Of a stretch of 64,000 bases of DNA, positions 58,393 through 64,000 are shown piece by piece. Location: contig JASEVX010000003.1 of the NCBI GenBank assembly GCA_031761405.1, positions 19,643,849-19,707,848 of the forward strand, given 5' to 3'. The position numbers and the translations under genes were made by a program. The notes beneath the pieces are model-generated. The model saw only the letters and a list, made by a program, of their open reading frames with translations. It did no database searches and was not told the origin of the DNA. Source of the DNA: Serripes groenlandicus. Taxonomy: Eukaryota; Mollusca; Bivalvia; Cardiida; Cardiidae. Each line of letters opens with the position of its first letter. Position 1 is the stretch's first letter.

Positions 58393-58875
58393 AACTACAA
58401 AGCACTGTTGTCAAGGTCATTTGTATTGCATGCGTCAGTAATTTTCCATTTGATCTGGGTGACTAAGTTGCACGTGGTTCATAATTATAATACCGTGTCA
58501 AATGAAAACCCGCCTTCCGATAGTTGGGAATATCCAGATAAATATGCTCTTCTGTTAAGACTGATCAGGATCATCACTGTTCGTAATATCGTCACACAAC
58601 AATTATCAAAGTATTTGGAGAACAATAATGCACAAAAGCCGGCATTGCAATTATGTAAATAGATACAAACTGCCTTAACATTTGGAAACAAAACAGTTTG
58701 TCTATTTTTATGTGTCGTGACTCAATCTTTATATATATGGTGCAAAGTGATGTAATGTTATAGAAAACCCTTGTGAAATAATTACATTAAACAATTACAA
58801 ATGGATTCGGATAATTTCATATGAATACAGTAATTTTCAAGCTTATCAGTTCCCGACGCAATTCATTTTCACACG

Positions 58876-59018
58876 AAAAATGTACTTGTCGGAACAAACC
58901 ACGGTATGTTTTGTCGGACCTTTCCAAAGTTTCGCGTGGAGTCCAATGCCTTTATCCACATTTTCCTTACTGTGTCGTCCTTGGAGAAGCTATGAAAGCT
59001 AACAACGTCCTTCGGCAT
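58876..59018 (-). pseudogene. THAP-domain fragment
   Basis: From ATG at 59018: KDVVSFHSFSKDDTVRKMWI and KAL match the THAP block VSFHRFPKD…RKKW. After a frameshift an overlapping frame gives KGPTKHTVVCSDKYI, matching the following THAP block with its third Cys; the next His is replaced by Lys. The first Cys pair is not visible. THAP zinc fingers bind DNA and occur in P-element-type transposases and host regulators. This piece is a relic. Confidence 0.5.
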
Positions 59019-60089
59019 GTATAAACACTCCCTACCACACACTCTCTGGGCAGTTTCACATTTTATTTCTCTTTAATTATTCCAAATATATCGATGCGTT
59101 CACGATTTACACTGTCAACATAATGAGAGCCTGCATTGAATTCCCCATGAACACGTCACTTCCGGTATATTTTACGGAAACTGCCGATCTTTTTTTTTTC
59201 GTTAATCTCGACCTGGTTTATTTTTCCAGCCTGGGTTTAAAATGCTTATTAAAGTTATTTTGTTGATATTTTTCAAAGAAAATTCTTATCACATTAGGTT
59301 TTTATGACTTTTCTCTACATATTAATCGCGTATTTGAATGTCATTCTTGGTACCCTTTAAGTTATATTACGCAGTTGAAAATGTGGAATACACAGGATTT
59401 TATTTATCCCGTGATATTAGAATTCGACTCTCAATTCATTTCTCACTGTTAGGCAGAGACTTTCATTTGATTTTGATATGACATGTTTATCTGTTAATTG
59501 CATAAAAAAAAAAGACTAAAATCCATTGTAAACCTACACAGGAACTACCTAGATAGAAGATGTGCATGATTAAGCGAACTAGATTTTGTCAAATTTTAGT
59601 ATATCGGTAGACCCCCATAATGTGTACAGTATTTTACGTTTAATTCCTATATCATTCAACATATGGAAATAGCAAAGTATAATTATAAAGTGTTCTTGTT
59701 AGCCCCTTGCTGTCAACGTTACAATTTTAACGCTTTTATTTATGTTGTATTGGACCAAAATGCAAACATGGCTCACCAGGAAGTTACTTCCATTGTCAAT
59801 AATATAAAATAGAGTATACATTTTTAGTTTTTCCAGGCCCTTATGACTGTCCTTGGCTTATTGACATCACTGGAGAGAACATTATCGATGTACATGTATA
59901 CATCTTTCATCAAATTATCCGTTCTTCGGCTGTTTTCGCAACTACCTCTAAATGCAGTTTTATTTAAAATAAGGGTAAAAAATTGCCAAAAATATGTCAG
60001 TACATCATTAAAGTTTCAAAGTTTAATTCATACACTCAGCACATGTAAATATGATATCAGGTAGTAGTATTTCATGTATACATACATAT
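59019..60089. other. Intergenic stretch without recognised gene
   Basis: Plain AT-rich sequence with short homopolymer runs. No coding, RNA or repeat structure was recognised. Confidence 0.5.
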
Positions 60090-60235
60090 GACCGTCCTGA
60101 TGGGGTGTCTTTAGGCAAGGCACATTTCCTAGCCTAGTACTGATTTGTTAACCAAGCGATCATGAATATGTGAACTTTCGCCGTGATATAACTGAGGTGT
60201 TGTTGAAAACGGCGTAAATCCCAAATAAAACAAAC
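60090..60235 (+). mobile_element. 5'-truncated SINE, relative of 32052-32279
   Basis: It contains GGCAAGGCACATTTCCTAGC, CCTAGTACTGATTTGTTAAC, CGCCGTGATATAACTGAGG and AACGGCGTAAATCCC, then an AAAC/AAAT-rich end. The tRNA-like head is missing. Confidence 0.8.
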
Positions 60236-63200
60236 GAATACATAAATATGAATAATAAGCTATTAGTTGTGTTCGTTATATTAATTCCTCGTAATTACAG
60301 CAATTAGCATCGCTTCATATATAATTAATGTTGTTTCAATGGAAGGGGACTGGTTGTTTATAGACAAGTATTGGCTTTCATATTGGTTGTCATGCATGTT
60401 GTTTATTATATAATATTCAATTAATGGACATGTTCAGCCAAATGGCAGTGTATGAACAGAAATTAAACTACATACTCAAATATGTAAAACTATAAACCCC
60501 AAAGGCCATAATTGTAAACATGGGGTGGGGAACATGTATGTCATGCTGAAAATCAAATATTGAAACTGTAACTCTTTTGGCTTCAGAGAAACAAGTTTAA
60601 TGTAAAAAGTACAAGTCTCCGGGTCATGGAAAATTCTAACCCCGCCGCCATAATACGTACAACCTTAGAAGGGGTCTACTATGTAATGCTAAAACCCATA
60701 TATTGTAGCTATTAATCTCTTTGTTTCAGAGGAGAATAGTTTTAAACACGGTTTTTACATCGCCTGCTTATAACCGACTGTTGTAACCTCAACACATATT
60801 GCTAATAGTGACAACAAAGTAGGTTAAAAATAGTTTAGAACTATTTTGGCAGTAAATGTTGAATAACAGTCAATTGAAAGTCATACAAATGTAAAAATGT
60901 GGCATGTTTAAATAATGAAAATTGTATTAGGTTGGCAAACTGTCTCATATTATAAATACTTAAGCTCTTTATTGACATCTCTGTGTTGATGGACTAAAGT
61001 AAATCAAACTAGATAAATCAAGCTTAAAAACTTGTTTTATCATATATAGATCTGAGAATAAATTCGGAATGTTGGTCCGAAAGATACTTTTATATTACTT
61101 GATACATGAATAAATACCTCTTATCTGCTTTGCTTCTAGAAAATAATCGATTTTTGAAAATAAATATCTTATCTTAATTAAACTAAATCCGATATATTTG
61201 CCTGACGGAAAGCGTTAGATATTCTTATTTCAATTGCATATATTACACTGAGTGTTGAGTGTCTGATCAAACTTACGGAATACCTAATGCAAGATAGTTC
61301 AAATCACGTTACAATATGCGCAGACGAGTTTATGGATATTGTAGAAATATTAAGGCATCAAAAGTAAACGTTTATTAAAAGAGATTGGTTTTGAATTCGC
61401 CCGTTTAAATTATCATCAATTATAACAACGCATAAAACATCGTCTCATCATTTGTTCAACATGTTCAATCTCTTTTAAACGTAGTAAAACTATTTTCCAA
61501 TGGATATGTCATTTTTCGTACGCGGCATATTGTCAAATTGTTGATGTTCTAATCAATGTTTAAATGTAGAAAATGGCCGACACCAAAAATATTAATTATT
61601 GTTTGATATGTTGTAACACATGCCTTGACATTAACTCTTATGATTTTGAAGAAAAGCTTCACTTATGTTCAGTATGTACAGTTTACGATGGACTTCAGAT
61701 TTTATATTTTCAAGAGGCTTGGGATAATTCCTACCCCTCTACACGATTGTTTAATGACATGTCATAATTAGTGAATGCCAACATCACTGATATATATCCA
61801 AAGGCTCGATTAATAACAAATTTCTTAAACTCGATTGAAAAAACTTTATATGAATTGACAACTATTAAAGCTAAGAAATAAATAATAATGTGATAAGCCA
61901 TTGCTGTATTTATTTCTATAAATCAGAGTGTGTACGATCGTTTTTTTCGCTAACGGATATCAATTGAAATGCTGTTTTTTTTCTCTTGAATATGGGTATG
62001 AATATACTGATAATGTATAATGTATTAGTCCAGATGAATTTAAACTATTCTATAGACGATATATTTTCATCTACAAATGTTTGTTTGATATATGTGTGTG
62101 TTTTATTTGTGTTAATCAAGTTTTTTTGGAGCGTACGTCACTAAATACGATCTTCATTATTCTAACCATTTAAAGCTTTAACCTAGTGTATTGGATCGTT
62201 GTCCGACTCGAAAAACCGCTAGGCGTTTATTGCTTTACGATTCTCTTCACAGCGTGTGATCAATTATCGGTAAATTGGAGATCGAAATTATTGGGTATGG
62301 ATGCATCATCAAATAAATTATTGGTTTAGTTTGAAGTGCGTAGCCAACTGACTATAAATGTTCAAGGTGAACAATGTTTATTTACAAGTAAAACATTGCT
62401 GCTTCATCATCAAAGGTACACCATGAACAACGTTTATTTACAAATAAATTGTTGATGCTTCATCAGCAAAGTACGCGGCATAAAAAAGAACGCCTTATCT
62501 AGACATGCAAGGTTACAATATATAACGCCCTCTCTGTCAAATGGCGTAAATTCGATTACGTGATAAAAAAAAACATCGTTTTCTATTTCAGAGAAAAACT
62601 TGTAGCAGCATAGATTCAGCTTATAAAGGTTGGAACTGGTTGATTTACGTGGAAACAAAGAACGAGTTTAATGGGTGTTACGTGACCTGGAAAGATAAAA
62701 GATAAAACAGTGTCCTCTTGAATAATTCATTTTAGCTTTCAATAACAAGCATTCGTATAACGATGTTAAACAATCATTTGGGATCAATTTATACCATAAT
62801 TAATGATAAAAGTCATATGCCTAACGGTTTTTCAAACCATCAATGTTAATTTGTTTCATATGGTTTATGAATTAATGCACTTGGGACTCTTGATATTCTT
62901 TGATATGTTTAACATTGTCGAACAATTTTTAAGGTATCAAAGGATTGTAAAACATTTCGTTTTCTTTGATAATCTTGTTTATTAGCAATATTCAAATAAT
63001 ATTAAACCACGATCAATCTTAAATTGCGGTTCTAGTTTCAGTGGTAAAGTCGTAGATTATACAAATAATTAAAATGGTATAATATTATAACCACATAAAA
63101 CGTAAATCGACCTCAGGACATTTTTATCGGTGAATAATCAGCATCACTTTGACCACGCTATGAGAAATTCTGCCCTTCGCGAATATGCGACCAGTGAAGT

Positions 63201-63362
63201 GCCAGATTAACCTGCGTAGTCAGATAATATAATAACTGTTCAGTATTTAATCATATCAGCAATATATATGCATCTGTAGATTATGACGTCAATAAAAAAA
63301 ATCAAGATCACAACCTGACACGGTTCTTCATCAAGCTTAAAGAAAAGACAGTTTTGCTTTCG
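60236..63362. other. Intergenic stretch, minor repeats only
   Basis: A diverged tandem pair of about 140 bp lies at 60490-60740 (CCAAAGGCCATAATTGTA … TTTGGCTTCAGAG versus CCGCCGCCATAATACGTA … TTTGTTTCAGAG). A 59-bp duplication is at 62367-62475 (AACAATGTTTATTTACAA). A 64-codon frame at 61573-61767 has two CX2C pairs (CLICCNTC and LCSVC) but no known domain; it is kept here only as a note. Confidence 0.45.
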
Positions 63363-63580
63363 TGACCACCTCGACGGTGTATTGGTATAGCATCCACCTC
63401 GGGTGCGGGAGGTCGCGGGTTCGATCCCCGGCCTGGTCATACCAAATACTTGTAGAAGAGGCTGCCCTTCTTAGAGTTCAAGGTAACTGGGTTAGTAATT
63501 CGACTGACTGACTGGTGTAAGGATAAATGGACCAATTCAATTCAATTCAATTTCTTTATTCAAGTATTTAGACCTCTGGC
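63363..63580 (+). mobile_element. tRNA-Pro-like SINE
   Basis: GACCACC … CCTGGTCA form a partly paired acceptor stem (five of seven pairs). TGGTATAGCAT, CTCGGGT (CGG in the anticodon place) and GGTTCGATCCCC complete a tRNA-like head ending at 63438. A non-tRNA body follows (AGAAGAGGCTGCCCTTCTTA, GACTGACTGACTGG), then CAATTCAATTCAATTTC as tail. Imperfect stems and an attached body argue against a working tRNA gene. Confidence 0.65.
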
Positions 63581-64000
63581 CCCTATATATTAATATTTAC
63601 AAATAATACAATAAGAATGACACAATTGGTATGAGTTACATTACAGAAACAATTTCAGTGAGATATTCTTAAATAATGAAATAGTTCTACGATTATTAAC
63701 GTACAAGTTAGCTATACAGTGTTTAAAGATATACTTCAGGCACAAATATGGGGTTTTCTGATGTTCGACAAACTCAGATCAAATTATTTTGATTATATCA
63801 ATTCAAACCATTCATTAAGGAAGTATTCCGTATCTGTTTTACAACATTATTAAGACTTCTTTAAGTATGTAAAGGGAGCAATAATTATGTTGAAGAATTC
63901 CCATCATCAAACATTTGTATTATTGCCTAAGATGATCACATTGCCTTATCAAAACGAAACGTTAGGCAAATACAGTCATTTCAAAGAGTTGTACTAATTA
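63581..64000. other. Window end, nothing recognised
   Basis: AT-rich sequence that may continue the repeat ending at 63580. No coding or RNA feature was seen. Confidence 0.4.

Noticed and set aside
63363..63438. tRNA-Pro gene
   Set aside because: Acceptor and T stems are imperfect and a SINE body follows directly; it is a SINE head.

Overview
The window looks like AT-rich genomic DNA of an invertebrate animal, most likely a bivalve mollusc. Reasons are the tRNA-derived SINEs with the mollusc-type tail (CCGTGATATGAC, then GGCGTTAAACCCC-like ends), the dispersed repeat beginning AGCTCACCTGAGCACGAAG, BEL/Pao and Ty3/gypsy retrotransposons, split GT-AG genes and long non-coding spacers. Species cannot be named from the sequence. 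There are no bacterial operons; most of the longer open frames are transposon proteins or low-complexity artefacts.

Layout. 1-5980: the 3' four fifths of a BEL/Pao retrotransposon on the + strand (gag, zinc knuckles plus protease, reverse transcriptase, RNase H plus integrase, 3' LTR), broken by two in-frame stops and one frameshift. 6000-16000: intergenic DNA with remnants of a TTAA-flanked MITE family, a 145-bp tandem array ending in an inverted copy, and one copy of a 0.67-kb dispersed repeat. 16052-17950: a 1.9-kb palindrome whose arms carry arrays of a 17-bp motif and a 21-bp minisatellite, with an F-box-like reading frame in one arm only. 17985-20040: a 166-bp tandem repeat and a FLYWCH/MULE transposase relic. 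21356-25610 and 32565-34400 are diverged collinear duplicates. 28429-29100 is a CT microsatellite and 29495-30632 a dead LINE.

33981-44062 (minus strand) holds the one well-supported host gene: six exons with GT-AG borders and matching phases, encoding a short EGF-like segment, one Sushi/CCP domain and a GON domain (the C-terminal domain type of ADAMTS9/20 and nematode GON-1). Its first and last exons were not found. The introns carry SINEs with target-site duplications, TTAA MITEs, a 70-bp minisatellite next to a run of 30 C, and a perfect 41-bp inverted repeat.

46045-53857: a minus-strand Ty3/gypsy element with both LTRs, decayed in protease, pol and integrase. Its gag is split by a 595-bp insertion that has a 9-bp target duplication and an internal 150-bp palindrome. 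53948-54650: two 5S-rRNA-like sequences inside duplicated spacer. 55264-64000: the second copy of the 0.67-kb repeat, short reading frames resembling transposon-associated N-termini (57025-57252 and 57485-57647), a THAP-like relic, SINE pieces and a tRNA-Pro-like SINE head at 63363.

The retrotransposon proteins would have worked together in element replication, but every one shows disabling damage. The EGF-Sushi-GON gene is the only feature that looks maintained for host function, probably as a secreted or extracellular protein.
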